A stretch of 64,000 bases of DNA from contig DATMXP010000007.1 of NCBI GenBank assembly GCA_035561515.1, forward strand, positions 248,001 to 312,000, written 5' to 3'. A program made the translations under genes and the position numbers. Below the pieces are notes generated by a model that made no database searches, had not been told where the DNA came from, and saw only the letters and a list, made by a program, of their open reading frames with translations. Source of the DNA: Terriglobales bacterium. Its GTDB lineage: Bacteria > Acidobacteriota > Terriglobia > Terriglobales > Acidobacteriaceae. Shown piece by piece: positions 43,350 to 53,499 of the stretch. Position 1 is the stretch's first letter. Each line of letters starts with the position of its first letter.

Positions 43350-44591
43350 TCAGAGAGACTTCGATTCTTTCGCCACTTTCTCTACTTCCCGGAAAACCCG
43401 CAGCAGGTTTCCGCCAAGAATCTTCTTGATCTGCTCCTCAGTGTAGCCTCGCTCCACTAGCGCTTCGGTGATTTTTGGCAGATCGGCTACTGAATCAATA
43501 CCTTGCGGCAGGGAAGTGATGCCGTCGAAGTCGGAGCCGAGGCCGACATGGTCGATGCCTGCGACCTTTGCCACGTGATCAATCTGGTTGATCAGCGAGT
43601 CGAATGGCGGGCGCGGAATACGAGCGGCCATTTCTTTTTCGACGTCAAACTGGCCGACTTTGTCCGGATCCTGACCCTGAGCACGCAGGTGATCCTTCAT
43701 TTCCTGTACGGCCTTCTCACGCTCGGGCTTCTGCGCTTCATAGGCCTTGCGATAGTCCTCATCAATGAAGCCGGAGTAGAAGTTGACCATGACGACGCCA
43801 TTGTTCTTCGCTACGGCGCGAAGCATGTCGTCGGTCATGTTTCGGAGATGGCTGTTGAGCGCACGAGCCGACGAGTGCGAGGCGATCACAGGGGCTTTCG
43901 TCGTTTCAATCACGTCCCAGAATGTCTTATCGGAGACGTGGGAGACGTCCACCATCATGCCGAGCCGGTTCATTTCGCGCACAACTTCGCGGCCAAAGTC
44001 GGTGAGGCCGTTGTGGTGCTGGACTTCGGGTTTATCGAGGTCGCCGGAAGAGTCGGCCCATTCGTTCGTATTCGCCCAGGTGAGCGTCATGTAGCGGACG
44101 CCGAGTCGATAGAAATTGCGCAGGATGCGAATGTCGTTTTCGATGGCGTGCCCGCCCTCAACGCCCATCAATGACGCGAGGCGCTTGTGAGGGCCGGTGC
44201 GTGCCTTCACGATGTCTTCCGCCGAGTATGCCATCACCATCTTGTCCGGATGTAAACGCGCCTGCTCGTAAACGGAGTCGATCATGTCGAGCGCGCGCTT
44301 GGCGTAGCCAGTTTTAATCTGCGGGCTTACCCAGATAGAGAAGAACTCAGCGCCGAGATTGCCCTGCTGAACCTTGCCAAAATCGAAGTGCCCCTGGGTG
44401 ACGGGGGTGTCGGTGGCGAGATCGAAGTTTTCGTCCACGAAGCGCCCGGGAGTGTCCGCGTGCGTGTCAATGACGATGGCGGAGTCGTGGATCGCCCGCG
44501 CGTTGGGTTTCCTGGAAGTCTTGGTTTGCGCCGAAGCCAGCGCGCATGCCATGAAAACAGTGAGTAGCAGGTAAGTTTTAATCGGTAGCAT
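43350..44591 (-). CDS. Exported dipeptidase, peptidase family M19
   Basis: A 413-residue metallodipeptidase with a signal peptide (MLPIKTYLLLTVFMACALASA). The membrane-dipeptidase domain has the zinc ligands of M19: His and Asp in VIDTHADTP, Glu in GVEGGHAI, and His in VDVSHVSDK and IASHSSARAL. The substrate-loop GLGSDFDGI is near the C-terminus. It cleaves dipeptides outside the cytoplasm. The ATG at 44591 overlaps the end of the DUF5715-like gene and is chosen because it begins the signal peptide; the frame upstream overlaps that gene further. Confidence 0.92.
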   Translation of the reverse strand: MLPIKTYLLLTVFMACALASAQTKTSRKPNARAIHDSAIVIDTHADTPGRFVDENFDLATDTPVTQGHFDFGKVQQGNLGAEFFSIWVSPQIKTGYAKRALDMIDSVYEQARLHPDKMVMAYSAEDIVKARTGPHKRLASLMGVEGGHAIENDIRILRNFYRLGVRYMTLTWANTNEWADSSGDLDKPEVQHHNGLTDFGREVVREMNRLGMMVDVSHVSDKTFWDVIETTKAPVIASHSSARALNSHLRNMTDDMLRAVAKNNGVVMVNFYSGFIDEDYRKAYEAQKPEREKAVQEMKDHLRAQGQDPDKVGQFDVEKEMAARIPRPPFDSLINQIDHVAKVAGIDHVGLGSDFDGITSLPQGIDSVADLPKITEALVERGYTEEQIKKILGGNLLRVFREVEKVAKESKSL

Positions 44592-45270
44592 CCGTAGCCA
44601 CTTGTTGTGATTCGCGCCATTCAGTATAGCGGTCGAACACGACAACGTGGAATACGGGTTGACGACGTTCCTCAATCGGGTCGATGAGGCCGAGGTTCTT
44701 CAGTGGGAGGAAGTATTCCTCGATCCACTTGTGCTGCTTGCGGCTTAGACCGCGCTTTGAGATATCGAGCGCGATTCCCGTGAGGTGGGTGGAAGCCGTG
44801 TCTCCGTCGATCGGGCCGGCATTGCGGTTACGGCGCCGGAGTTTCTTCTGCTGTTCCACCGTGCGGATAGCCGAGTTCACCTGGATGGGCTTCTTAAACT
44901 CGTCATAAAAAGCCTGGCTGAAATCTTCGATGAACTTCTTGGTCCAGGGCCGGCAGTAGCGGCGATTTTCCAGAAGGTTCGGAGCGATCCGCAGGGCCGG
45001 GCTTTCGTCCAACTGCACGAGTTCTTCGTTGTAAATGATCTGTTCAAGTTCCTCGTCGTCAACGATGCGAGGTAGTTCGAGTTCGTTGATGATCAGGTTC
45101 TGCTTGACCAGCATGTCGTGCGAGCCGCGGAACATGGGGTTCCAGCGGAGATGGCGAACGCGGCGGTGTTTGTGACTCGAACGTGTGTTGCGCTTTGCGG
45201 CGAACGCATCAGCCGCGAAGACGACGAGCATCAGACAAATGATCCCAGTAGCACGTTTACAACGAGTCAC
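44578..45270 (-). CDS. Secreted DUF5715/M15-like protein
   Basis: A 230-residue exported protein with a signal peptide (MTRCKRATGIICLMLVVFAADAFA). The basic N-terminal stretch (RSSHKHRRVRHLRW) is followed by a domain with SAIRTVEQQ, STHLTGIALDI and FHVVVF. These match the H-x3-G-x3-D and second His of M15/VanY-type D-Ala-D-Ala carboxypeptidases, seen also in DUF5715. It may act on peptidoglycan, although activity is not certain. It leads the operon with the M19 dipeptidase and dinB. Confidence 0.78.
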   Translation of the reverse strand: MTRCKRATGIICLMLVVFAADAFAAKRNTRSSHKHRRVRHLRWNPMFRGSHDMLVKQNLIINELELPRIVDDEELEQIIYNEELVQLDESPALRIAPNLLENRRYCRPWTKKFIEDFSQAFYDEFKKPIQVNSAIRTVEQQKKLRRRNRNAGPIDGDTASTHLTGIALDISKRGLSRKQHKWIEEYFLPLKNLGLIDPIEERRQPVFHVVVFDRYTEWRESQQVATDATD

Positions 45271-45515
45271 GAATAGCCCTCTGAAGCAACCATTGAATGT
45301 GGAACTAAGGCTTGTAGTGTAGCCCAGAGATGCTGAAAACGTACCCCAGAAATTGGCTCATTCGGCGTTTTTGACCGTCTCGAAAGTGATAGGTCCATGG
45401 TTACGTACGTTCCGGTCTTTCACCGTCATCCAGAGTAGTTCCGCAGGTAAATACGATGCGGATCAGCGCGTTTCAGTAGCCAGAGATATTGCTGCCAATG
45501 GTGTCAGGTGGGGCT

Positions 45516-45521
45516 TATAAT
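45516..45521 (+). promoter_or_regulatory. -10 promoter element for the TPR gene
   Basis: A consensus TATAAT at 45516-45521 predicts transcription from about 45528. This makes the upstream start codons at 45508 and 45520 unlikely and supports the ATG at 45562. No good -35 is visible at the standard distance. Confidence 0.5.
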
Positions 45522-45561
45522 GTGCGGCACTTGTGGGGGTTACCTTCGTACCGGAGGCCGT

Positions 45562-47211
45562 ATGCGTTCGTTGTGTCGAATCCTGCCTGTACTGTGTCTT
45601 TTCTGTTCCTTTGCCTTTGCTCAACATGATCAGCATGATCACCCAGCCGGCGATGCTTCAAAGCTCGGAAAAGTGACCTTTGCGAATTCCTGCGCGCCTG
45701 CGGTCCAGGAGCAGTTCAATCGTGCCGTCGCGATGCTGCATTCGTTCTGGTACGACGAGGCGAACCGGCAGTTCCGTGCCGTTGCGGATCAAGATCCGAA
45801 ATGCGCGATCGCGTGGTGGGGCGCTGCGATGACCAACTGGCATCCGCTGTGGGAACCACGTGGACCGAATCCGGCGGACATGAGAACCGGAAGTGAGGCC
45901 ATCGCGAAGGCGTCGTCAATCGCAGCGTCATCGAAGGTGACACCGCGGGAGAAGCAGTTCATCAAGGCGCTATCCGCGTTCTACGACAACTACGGTACAG
46001 TCGATCATCTGGAACGCGTAGTTGCATACGAACGCGAGATGGAGACGTTGCACAAAGACAATCCCAAGGATACGGAATCCACTGTCTTTTACGCCCTCGC
46101 TCTCTTGGGAAGCACCAGTTCGCTGCCACCGGACAAGACTCATGCTCGTCCTAGAAAGGCTGGCGCTCTTGTCGAGCCGCTACTAAAGACCGATCCGTCG
46201 CATCCCGGTGTGGCACACATGGTGATCCACGCGTATGACTATCCGGATCTTGCGCCGAAGGCGCTGGACGCCGCTCGCCTCTATGCCAAGATCGCGCCGG
46301 AGGCTCCACATGCTCTTCATATGCCGTCGCACATCTTTACGCGGCTGGGACTGTGGCAGGAATCAATTTCGTCGAACTTGGATTCAGCGGCGGCGGCTCG
46401 CAAGCATGATCTCCCGAAAGACGAGTATCACGCGCTGGACTACCTTGAATTCGCCTACCTGCAAACAGGACAGGACCAGAAAGCGCATGATGTTTTCCAG
46501 GGAAAGGGACTCTCGGCAGGAGTGGACGCCCTGTCCTTCCAGGGAATCTTCTCTGTAGCCAGCATGCCCGCTCGGTACGTACTCGAGCGTCGGCAGTGGG
46601 GCGAAGCTGCCGCGTTGCCTGATCCGAGCGGCTTCCCAGGCGGACGCTACGCGTGGGCTGACGCATCGATCTATTACGCTCGTGCGCTTGGCGCAGCAAG
46701 GACCGGCAAGCTTGACCAGGCTCGGCGCGATATCGAAAGACTTGCTGCCGCGTACCAAACCTTGAAGGGCGTAAAGGAAGACTACTGGGCCGGACAGGTG
46801 GACATTCAGAAGACCGCCGCGTCCGCGTGGTTGGCATTTGGGGAGGGCAAGAAAGCTGAGGGCCTCGAACTCATGCGCAAGGCTGTCGCCCTCGATGACG
46901 CTGCCGACAAGCATCCGGTGACGCCGGGTTCGATCGTTCCGACCCGTGATCTGCTCGGGCAAATGCTGATCGAGATGAACAAGCCCGAAGAGGCGTTGGC
47001 GCAATACGAGCAACTGCTCTCGACCGAACCAAACCGCTTCGCTGCCTTGTACGGTATCGGACACGCGGCTGAATTGGCGGGGAATTCCGAGAAGGCGCGT
47101 GAAGCCTACACGAAGCTGTTGGCTATGACGCAAGGTAGTGACCGCGCAGAAGTGCGTGCAGCTAAAAAGTTCGTGGACGAAGGCGGCAAGAAGATGGCTA
47201 GCGGGAACTAA
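45562..47211 (+). CDS. Secreted tetratricopeptide-repeat protein
   Basis: A 549-residue exported protein with a signal peptide (MRSLCRILPVLCLFCSFAFA). A His-rich stretch (QHDQHDHPAGD) follows the cleavage site and could bind metal. The remainder is helical with several TPR units, clearest near the N-terminus (FNRAVAMLHSFWYDEANRQFR) and C-terminus (EEALAQYEQLLSTEP, then AREAYTKLLAM). The ATG at 45562 has GGAGG upstream, and a TATAAT box supports it. Role unknown. It is convergent with sdhB. Confidence 0.82.
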   Translation: MRSLCRILPVLCLFCSFAFAQHDQHDHPAGDASKLGKVTFANSCAPAVQEQFNRAVAMLHSFWYDEANRQFRAVADQDPKCAIAWWGAAMTNWHPLWEPRGPNPADMRTGSEAIAKASSIAASSKVTPREKQFIKALSAFYDNYGTVDHLERVVAYEREMETLHKDNPKDTESTVFYALALLGSTSSLPPDKTHARPRKAGALVEPLLKTDPSHPGVAHMVIHAYDYPDLAPKALDAARLYAKIAPEAPHALHMPSHIFTRLGLWQESISSNLDSAAAARKHDLPKDEYHALDYLEFAYLQTGQDQKAHDVFQGKGLSAGVDALSFQGIFSVASMPARYVLERRQWGEAAALPDPSGFPGGRYAWADASIYYARALGAARTGKLDQARRDIERLAAAYQTLKGVKEDYWAGQVDIQKTAASAWLAFGEGKKAEGLELMRKAVALDDAADKHPVTPGSIVPTRDLLGQMLIEMNKPEEALAQYEQLLSTEPNRFAALYGIGHAAELAGNSEKAREAYTKLLAMTQGSDRAEVRAAKKFVDEGGKKMASGN

Positions 47212-47213
47212 CG

Positions 47214-47241
47214 CAAAAAAAAGGCGGCCACTTCGGCCGCC
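47214..47241 (-). terminator. Intrinsic terminator of the sdh operon
   Basis: GGCGGCC at 47223-47229 pairs with GGCCGCC at 47235-47241. On the minus strand the hairpin is followed by nine T residues. Confidence 0.92.
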
Positions 47242-47264
47242 ACTCTCTCAACTTCGCTCTCTGG

Positions 47265-48038
47265 TTATGCCGAGTCGCCCTTCAGCGAGGTCGGGCGATT
47301 GGTAAGTGCGCCCTTGATGTAATCGCGGTTCATGCGGACGATTACCTCAAGCTGAATTTCCTTCGGGCAAGCCGCCACACATTCGCCGATATTCGTGCAG
47401 TTCGCGAAATCTTCAATTCGCATCTGCTCGACCATCGCCATTGAACGACGATCGCGTTCAGGCTGGCCTTGCGGTAGGTGTCCGAGGTGGGAAATCTTCG
47501 CGCCTGTGAAGAGTGCCGCGGCTGCATTCGGGCATGCCGCCACGCACGCTCCGCAACCGATACACGCGGCGGCGTCCATGGCGAGGTCAGATTCCTGCTT
47601 CTGTACCGGGATGGCGTTGCCGTCGGGCGCACTGCCGGTAGGGACGGAAATAAATCCCCCGGCTGCGATGATGCGGTCCAACGCTCCGCGGTTCACGGCG
47701 AGATCCTTCACGATAGGGAAGGCCTTGGCGCGCCACGGCTCCAGGTAGAGCTCGTCGCCGTCTTTGAAGTGGCGCATGTGAAGCTGGCAGATGGTGGTGC
47801 CCTTGTGTCCGCCGTGCGCCTTGCCGTTGACCATCATGCCGCACATGCCGCAGATACCCTCGCGGCAATCGTGGTCGAAAGCAATCGGATCTTCGCCCTT
47901 CTCAATCAGGCTTTCATTCAGGACGTCGAGCATTTCCAAAAACGACATATGCTCATTGACGTTGGGCACTTCGTAGCGCACCAAGCGTCCCTTGTCCTGC
48001 GCGTTTTTCTGTCTCCAAACATGAAGTGTAAGTTTCAT
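47265..48038 (-). CDS. sdhB: Succinate dehydrogenase iron-sulfur subunit
   Basis: A 257-residue SdhB carrying electrons from the flavoprotein to quinone. The [2Fe-2S] motif is [15 protein letters not shown], the [4Fe-4S] motif [13 protein letters not shown], and the [3Fe-4S] region [13 protein letters not shown]. The ATG at 48038 matches the start of the domain ([11 protein letters not shown]) and begins two bases after the sdhA stop. It is the last gene of sdhCAB and is followed by a strong terminator. The type fits the Bacillus/Bacteroidetes-like class with one cytochrome b subunit. Confidence 0.96.
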   Translation of the reverse strand: MKLTLHVWRQKNAQDKGRLVRYEVPNVNEHMSFLEMLDVLNESLIEKGEDPIAFDHDCREGICGMCGMMVNGKAHGGHKGTTICQLHMRHFKDGDELYLEPWRAKAFPIVKDLAVNRGALDRIIAAGGFISVPTGSAPDGNAIPVQKQESDLAMDAAACIGCGACVAACPNAAAALFTGAKISHLGHLPQGQPERDRRSMAMVEQMRIEDFANCTNIGECVAACPKEIQLEVIVRMNRDYIKGALTNRPTSLKGDSA

Positions 48039-48040
48039 TT

Positions 48041-49954
48041 TTACTTGTAGCTCCGTTGAGAAGGATGCACGTACTTGAATTCCAAAGGCTCCTTGTTCAG
48101 CGCCGGGGACTGGCCGGGGCCCTTGTATTCCCATGCCGCAACGTACGTGTATTTGTCGTCATCGCGCATGGCCTCGCCTTCGGGTGTTTGATATTCCTCG
48201 CGGAAGTGGCCGCCGCACGATTCATTGCGGTTTAACGCATCCAGGCACATCAGTTCGGCGAGTTCGAAGAAGTCAGCCACACGGCCCGCTTTCTCGAGCG
48301 ACTGATTGAATTCCTCGTTCGAGCCGAGCACGCGGACATTCTTCCAGTACTCTTCGCGCAGCGCAGGGATCAATCCCAGCGCCTTCTGGAGTCCGGTTGC
48401 GTTACGGCCCATGCCGCAGTATTCCCACACGATCTTGCCCAGCTCGCGGTGGAACGAATCCACGCTGCGCGTTCCCTTGGTGCCGAGAAGACGGTTGGTG
48501 ATATTGGTGACGTTCGCCAAGGCCTCGCGGACTTCAGGGGCATCGGCGGAAACCGGACCGGGCTTGGCGGTCGCCAGGTAGTTGCCGATGGTGTAGGGAA
48601 GAATGAAATATCCGTCTGCCAGGCCTTGCATCAGCGCGCTGGCGCCGAGGCGGTTTGCGCCGTGATCGGAAAAGTTCGCTTCGCCACCCACGAACATCCC
48701 CGGGATGGTAGACATCAGGTTGTAATCCACCCAGAGGCCGCCCATGGTGTAGTGACTCGCCGGGTAGATGCGCATCGGAACTTCATACGGATTCTCGCCG
48801 GTGATGCGCTCGTACATTTCGAACAGGTTGCCGTAGCGCTCCTCGATCTTGTGCTTGCCGAGACGCTTAATCGCATCGGCGAAGTCGAGGTAAACGCCGA
48901 GTCCCGACGGGCCAACGCCACGTCCGGCGTCGCATTCGGCCTTTGCAGCACGCGACGCGATATCGCGCGGCACAAGGTTGCCGAAGCTGGGGTAGCGACG
49001 TTCGAGGTAGTAATCACGCTCGTTTTCCGGAATTGAATTCGGTACACGTTTGTCGCCCGCATTCTTCGGAACCCAGATGCGTCCGTCATTACGAAGCGAT
49101 TCCGACATCAGCGTCAGCTTCGACTGGTATTCACCCGCTACCGGAATGCACGTAGGGTGGATCTGCGTGAAGCACGGATTCGCAAACAGGGCTCCACGCT
49201 TATACGCGCGCCAGATCGCTGTTGCATTGCAGCCCTTGGCGTTCGTCGAAAGATAGAAGACGTTCCCATAGCCGCCCGTCGCAAGAATCACGGCGTCAGC
49301 AAGGTGAACCTCGATCTTTCCGTCCAGCAGGTTGCGCGTGACAATGCCGCGTGCCTGGCCGTTGATGACGATCAGGTCGAGCATGTCGCGGCGCGAGTAC
49401 ATCTTCACGGTGCCGAGCCCGACCTGGCGCTCAAGCGCCTGGTAGGCGCCAAGCAGAAGCTGTTGGCCGGTCTGTCCGCGTGCGTAGAAGGTACGGGACA
49501 CCTGCGCGCCGCCGAAGGAGCGGTTGTCGAGATTGCCGCCGTATTCGCGCGCGAACGGAACGCCCTGCGCCACGCACTGGTCGATGATGTTCACGCTGAC
49601 CTGCGCGAGCCGATAAACGTTGTATTCACGAGCGCGGAAGTCACCGCCCTTTACCGTGTCGTAGAAGAGGCGGTAGATGCTGTCGCCGTCGTTGTGATAG
49701 TTCTTGGCGGCGTTGATACCACCCTGCGCAGCGATGGAGTGCGCCCTGCGTGGGCTGTCCTGATAGCAGAAGCACTGGACGTTATAGCCAAGCTCTCCGA
49801 GACTGGCGGCCGCAGCGCCACCCGCAAGACCTGAACCCACAACAATGATGTTGTACTTGCGTTTGTTTGCGGGATTGATGAGCTTGAGGTCGAATCTATG
49901 TTTGTCCCATGCCTGCTCAATCGGGCCGGTTGGGACATTGGATTTCAATTCCAT
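48041..49954 (-). CDS. sdhA: Succinate dehydrogenase flavoprotein subunit
   Basis: A 637-residue SdhA that oxidises succinate to fumarate. The Rossmann FAD motif is [19 protein letters not shown], and the covalent FAD His is in [15 protein letters not shown]. Substrate-site segments are in [10 protein letters not shown] and in [14 protein letters not shown]. It lies between sdhC and sdhB with short gaps, in one operon. The long form (over 600 residues) fits the non-proteobacterial class of succinate:quinone oxidoreductase. Confidence 0.96.
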   Translation of the reverse strand: MELKSNVPTGPIEQAWDKHRFDLKLINPANKRKYNIIVVGSGLAGGAAAASLGELGYNVQCFCYQDSPRRAHSIAAQGGINAAKNYHNDGDSIYRLFYDTVKGGDFRAREYNVYRLAQVSVNIIDQCVAQGVPFAREYGGNLDNRSFGGAQVSRTFYARGQTGQQLLLGAYQALERQVGLGTVKMYSRRDMLDLIVINGQARGIVTRNLLDGKIEVHLADAVILATGGYGNVFYLSTNAKGCNATAIWRAYKRGALFANPCFTQIHPTCIPVAGEYQSKLTLMSESLRNDGRIWVPKNAGDKRVPNSIPENERDYYLERRYPSFGNLVPRDIASRAAKAECDAGRGVGPSGLGVYLDFADAIKRLGKHKIEERYGNLFEMYERITGENPYEVPMRIYPASHYTMGGLWVDYNLMSTIPGMFVGGEANFSDHGANRLGASALMQGLADGYFILPYTIGNYLATAKPGPVSADAPEVREALANVTNITNRLLGTKGTRSVDSFHRELGKIVWEYCGMGRNATGLQKALGLIPALREEYWKNVRVLGSNEEFNQSLEKAGRVADFFELAELMCLDALNRNESCGGHFREEYQTPEGEAMRDDDKYTYVAAWEYKGPGQSPALNKEPLEFKYVHPSQRSYK

Positions 49955-49977
49955 ATTTCAGCGCTCCCTAAACAGGC

Positions 49978-50664
49978 TCACTTAATAAAGCCGGCCATCA
50001 CAGCGACCGGGATCGAAATATTGCCGACAGCAATCAGAATGGCGATAACCTTGGCCAGGTTCTGGATCACCGGCGAGTACACCGGATGGCTGAACCCGAG
50101 CGTTTGGAACATGCTCCACAATCCGTGGTACAGGTGGTAACAGAGCATGATCATCGCAATGATGTAGAAGACCGATACCGGCCACACCTGGAATCCGGTC
50201 ACAACATTCTGGTACACCTTGCCGTGCTCGAACGGTCCGCCAGGATGAACCACCCCGAAGGTGAAGTGCAGCAGGTGATAGATGACAAACGCGAGGATGA
50301 TCGGACCGCTCCAGTACATCGTGCGTGACGCGTAAGTCGAATGCAGGTTTGCTTTCTTTACGTACTGAACGGGGCGGGCTTCCCGATGCAGCAGCCACAA
50401 CTGGAACGATGACCAGATGTGCAGGATCACCGAGAGAAGCAGCACGATGCGCGTCGCCCAAAGCAGCGGGCCAAGCTTTCGCAGGGTGACGGCATATTGA
50501 TCGAGCTTCTCTGGTCCCTGGAAGACCTGGAGGTTTCCAAGAAGGTGGCCGACGACGAAGCCGAACAAGATAATGCCGGTGACGGCCATAATGGCTTTCT
50601 TTCCGACAGTCGTCTGCCAGAATCGAAAGCTGCCGGGCTGGGCGATGATCGCGCTAGCACTCAT
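49978..50664 (-). CDS. sdhC: Succinate dehydrogenase cytochrome b558 subunit
   Basis: A 228-residue membrane anchor with five hydrophobic helices (for example IMAVTGIILFGFVVGHLLGN and VFYIIAMIMLCYHLYHGLW). His residues within these helices (GHLLGN, ILHIWS, IYHLLHF, CYHLYHG) can ligate two hemes b. It anchors SdhAB and reduces quinone. There is no sdhD, as expected for this single-subunit class. It is the first gene of the operon. Confidence 0.93.
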   Translation of the reverse strand: MSASAIIAQPGSFRFWQTTVGKKAIMAVTGIILFGFVVGHLLGNLQVFQGPEKLDQYAVTLRKLGPLLWATRIVLLLSVILHIWSSFQLWLLHREARPVQYVKKANLHSTYASRTMYWSGPIILAFVIYHLLHFTFGVVHPGGPFEHGKVYQNVVTGFQVWPVSVFYIIAMIMLCYHLYHGLWSMFQTLGFSHPVYSPVIQNLAKVIAILIAVGNISIPVAVMAGFIK

Positions 50665-50991
50665 GGATCGTTGTCCTTTTTGTCTGCTGTGACAGATCTA
50701 AATGGAGGGTCGCATGCAAATGGGCATACGAATAATCGATCGTCAGCAGGCTGGAGACCGATGTTGCGCCTGCCTGGATCGTCTCAAATCTTGCCGTTGT
50801 AGCTACGGATGATTCCATAAAGATGGAAGTGTATGAGCAGAACCCTTCATTATTCGCGGCAGTAACGATCGAAGTCAAGAAAGGAAGCGAACTTTCAAGA
50901 CATGCCGACCTTATCATGACAACACGAACGCTGTGATTTGCCCTGCATTCGCCATCACCGGGAAAGGTGACACGGAACACATTGTCGCTGG
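50665..50991. other. Intergenic region between rdgB and sdhC
   Basis: I see no gene here. A 193-residue reading frame on the minus strand (50654-51235) overlaps rdgB, has atypical composition and is rejected. The sdhCAB promoter should lie in this stretch; I could not fix its elements. Confidence 0.55.
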
Positions 50992-51609
50992 TTATCTCGT
51001 CTGGTAGAAACGCTCGGCCCAGTCGAGCATTGCGAGCAGCGCGCGTCCGCGATGGCTTACGGTCGCTTTTTCTTCGGGCGTGAGTTCCGCAAAAGTCTTG
51101 CCCAATTCGGAGAAGTAGAAGAGCGGATCGTAGCCGAATCCGCCGCTGCCGCGTGGGGAATGTAGCATCACGCCTTCCGCTTCGCCACGGAATGTAGCCA
51201 ATGTCTTTCCATGTTGCGCAACGGCGATCACGCACACGAAGTGTGCGGTCCGCTTCTCATCAGGGACTCCGGCGAGTTCTTTCAGCAGTTTGGCGTTATT
51301 GTCTGTGTCGGTGGCGTTCGGGTGTGCCGGACTGGACGCGAATCGCGCCGAATGGACTCCCGGTGCTCCATTGAGTGCGTCCACTGCAAGGCCTGAATCG
51401 TCAGCCAGAACGATTTCACCATCGGAGTATTGGCTGTAGAACTCGGCCTTCTTGCGTGCGTTGCCTTCGAAGGTCGGCTCATCCTCCACTACCGCGGGCA
51501 GAGTTGAGAACTCGGGAATGCCGCCAATCTCGATGCCGTGTACGCACGCGGCACCTGCGAAGTCGCGAAGTTTGCCTGGATTCGATGTCGCCACAAGAAC
51601 TCGACGCAT
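50992..51609 (-). CDS. rdgB: XTP/dITP diphosphatase (RdgB/HAM1)
   Basis: A 205-residue enzyme that removes non-canonical purine nucleotides (XTP, ITP, dITP) by hydrolysing them to monophosphates. Motifs are VLVATSNPGKLRDF near the N-terminus, LADDSGLAVDALNGAPGVHSARFA in the centre with the catalytic Asp, and GGFGYDPLF near the C-terminus. Length is normal. It is downstream of the MscS gene on the same strand by 28 bases. Confidence 0.95.
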   Translation of the reverse strand: MRRVLVATSNPGKLRDFAGAACVHGIEIGGIPEFSTLPAVVEDEPTFEGNARKKAEFYSQYSDGEIVLADDSGLAVDALNGAPGVHSARFASSPAHPNATDTDNNAKLLKELAGVPDEKRTAHFVCVIAVAQHGKTLATFRGEAEGVMLHSPRGSGGFGYDPLFYFSELGKTFAELTPEEKATVSHRGRALLAMLDWAERFYQTR

Positions 51610-51637
51610 GCTCTCAGTGTAATTGACGTAGTCTCAC

Positions 51638-52531
51638 TCAAGCTGCTCGATCGAGGTTGGTATCTTTCTGGCTTTGATCGAGGCTTCCATGGATGGTCAA
51701 GTCCTGGGTAGTCGATCCATACGTGATGTCGTCGCGCTCACGCGTCTCTCTCAGGATGTGTTCCAGCAGGAAGCTTTTCGCGGCGCGGCGCTTCTTCGGA
51801 TCGACGATATAGCGCATGGTGAGCGTCACGAAATTGCTGTCGAATGAGACGTAGACGTGTGGCTTTAGTTCCACGCTCGGCACCAGGAAGTAATGGTCCA
51901 TCTGCTTCAACTCGCCTTCGGCTTTGTTCAGGAACTCACGGGTGTACTCTTCGCCGCTGGAAAGCATGATCCGAGTCGCCGTATCGATGTTGCTGCGGTA
52001 GGTCATCGGCAACTGAATTTCATCCCATATGTAGCTGAAGTTCTGGGTGTAGTTGTAGACGGGCGTACCAAAGATTTGCGAGTTGCTGAATTGCACAATG
52101 CGTCCGGTGGCCTGGTCAGCGGAAATCCAATTTCCGATCTCAAGCATGCGTGTGTAGAAGAACCCGACGTCGATCACATCACCGCCGATCTTGTTGATTT
52201 CAATTCGGTCACCCACGGAGTAAATGTGGCCGACGAAGATCGCAACACGTGCAGCAATGCTCAGCAAAGGCTCACGCAGGGCAACCGCAAGCCCGGCGCC
52301 AAGGATTCCGAAGAAGGTGCTCTTGTTCTCTATCAGTCGCGCCCAGAGCACCGCAATCGCCGCAGCCCCTAGAACGAGAACAGCCGTATTCAGGTACTGG
52401 TGACGGCGGTACCGTTCCTTCCGGTCCTCAATCCTGTCGATCATCTGATCCCCGGCGTACTTCGCTACAAACGCGAGTACCACGACGGCGACCGAGCCCA
52501 GGATTGCATACGGATACGGTAGATGACCCAT
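51638..52531 (-). CDS. Small-conductance mechanosensitive channel (MscS family)
   Basis: A 297-residue MscS-type channel that releases solutes under osmotic downshock. Three hydrophobic helices are visible: ILGSVAVVVLAFVAKYAG, YLNTAVLVLGAAAIAVLW, and the pore-lining ILGAGLAVALREPLLSIAARVAIF. The beta domain follows with YSVGDRIEINKIGG. The start is the ATG at 52531, 47 bases after pfkB; upstream extension is unsupported. A membrane-repair or osmotic role in the operon is not indicated by the neighbours. Confidence 0.9.
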   Translation of the reverse strand: MGHLPYPYAILGSVAVVVLAFVAKYAGDQMIDRIEDRKERYRRHQYLNTAVLVLGAAAIAVLWARLIENKSTFFGILGAGLAVALREPLLSIAARVAIFVGHIYSVGDRIEINKIGGDVIDVGFFYTRMLEIGNWISADQATGRIVQFSNSQIFGTPVYNYTQNFSYIWDEIQLPMTYRSNIDTATRIMLSSGEEYTREFLNKAEGELKQMDHYFLVPSVELKPHVYVSFDSNFVTLTMRYIVDPKKRRAAKSFLLEHILRETRERDDITYGSTTQDLTIHGSLDQSQKDTNLDRAA

Positions 52532-52578
52532 GCAATGTGGGATGCGCCGCACCAGCGCAAGGAAGTAGGGGTATCGGG

Positions 52579-53499
52579 TCAGAACGATGCAGCGAAGTGC
52601 AAAAGATCGTGTTCCGATGGAACTGGAGTCGCTCCGGGCCGGGAAGCGACCCACGATGCTACCCGGTTTGCGAACTCGTTGATAACGTCGAGAGATGCAC
52701 CCTTTCGAAGCTGGTGCGCCATGGCGGCGGCGAAAGCATCCCCGGACCCGACGGTATCTATAACACCAACCCGGAATCCAGGATGTTCCGATGCACCATC
52801 CCTTGTCACCAGCCAACTGCCATGAGCCCCGCGAGTCAAGCAAACGAGTTCCAGTCCGAACTGTTCCAGCAGCAGTCGGCAGTCAGTCACCGGATCGTCA
52901 GTCGCAGGTAACCCGAGTGTCTGAAGTACGACAGGTAGCTCATTGTTGTTCAGCTTGGCGACGGTCGCGAGGGCAAAGCCGGTCTTGAGGACGGTCGGAC
53001 TGAAGAACGCCTGGCGGAGATTGGTGTCGAAGATGCGGAGACAGCCTTCCCGTGACGCACGCAAAAACCGTTCCGTCGTATCCCGGGATACCTGGTTCCT
53101 TTGTGCCAAGGAGCCAAAACAAATTACGTCAACCTGTCGTGCGAGTTGTTCCAGGTCTTTATTCCACGTAAGGAAGTCCCACGCGATCTGTTTTGCAATT
53201 TCGAAGCTTGGCTGCCCGTGCTCATCGAGCGAGACTTGCACCGTCGAGGAGGGATGGTCGTCGTCAACTTGAATGTAATTGGTATCCAGGCCCAGTTGAT
53301 CGCAGTACGCGATGGCCTCGCGCCCAAGTTCGTCATCACCCACGGCGCTGACGATAATTCCACGATTTCCAAACAGGCTGCTGATATAGGCAAAATTGCT
53401 CGGGGCGCCACCGAGTTGCTTGCCTCCGGGCAGGAGATCCCAGGTCAACTCTCCGATTCCAACCACCAGCGGCGCTCGTTCGGTTTTACCGCTGGACAC
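52579..53499 (-). CDS. PfkB-family carbohydrate kinase
   Basis: A kinase of about 306 residues that phosphorylates a sugar or nucleoside using ATP. The substrate motif is GGKQLGGAPSNFAY near the N-terminus, and the ATP/anion-hole signature with catalytic Asp is DTVGSGDAFAAAM near the C-terminus. Fructokinase or a similar sugar kinase is most likely. The start is placed at GTG 53499, since the ATG at 53559 adds a sequence unlike the family and overlaps the phosphatase gene by more; the overlap is then 14 bases. Confidence 0.87.
   Translation of the reverse strand: MSSGKTERAPLVVGIGELTWDLLPGGKQLGGAPSNFAYISSLFGNRGIIVSAVGDDELGREAIAYCDQLGLDTNYIQVDDDHPSSTVQVSLDEHGQPSFEIAKQIAWDFLTWNKDLEQLARQVDVICFGSLAQRNQVSRDTTERFLRASREGCLRIFDTNLRQAFFSPTVLKTGFALATVAKLNNNELPVVLQTLGLPATDDPVTDCRLLLEQFGLELVCLTRGAHGSWLVTRDGASEHPGFRVGVIDTVGSGDAFAAAMAHQLRKGASLDVINEFANRVASWVASRPGATPVPSEHDLLHFAASF

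Noticed and set aside
45508-45561. Upstream start region of the TPR gene reading MCGTCGGYL
   Set aside because: It recalls a metal-site N-terminus but overlaps the TATAAT box, and the ATG at 45562 has GGAGG and begins a signal peptide.
49157-49834. A 225-residue plus-strand frame opposite sdhA
   Set aside because: Shadow of the strongly conserved sdhA.
50654-51235. A 193-residue minus-strand reading frame between rdgB and sdhC
   Set aside because: It overlaps most of the 3' part of rdgB in another frame, is rich in Arg/Cys/Ser without any domain, and has no start signal.
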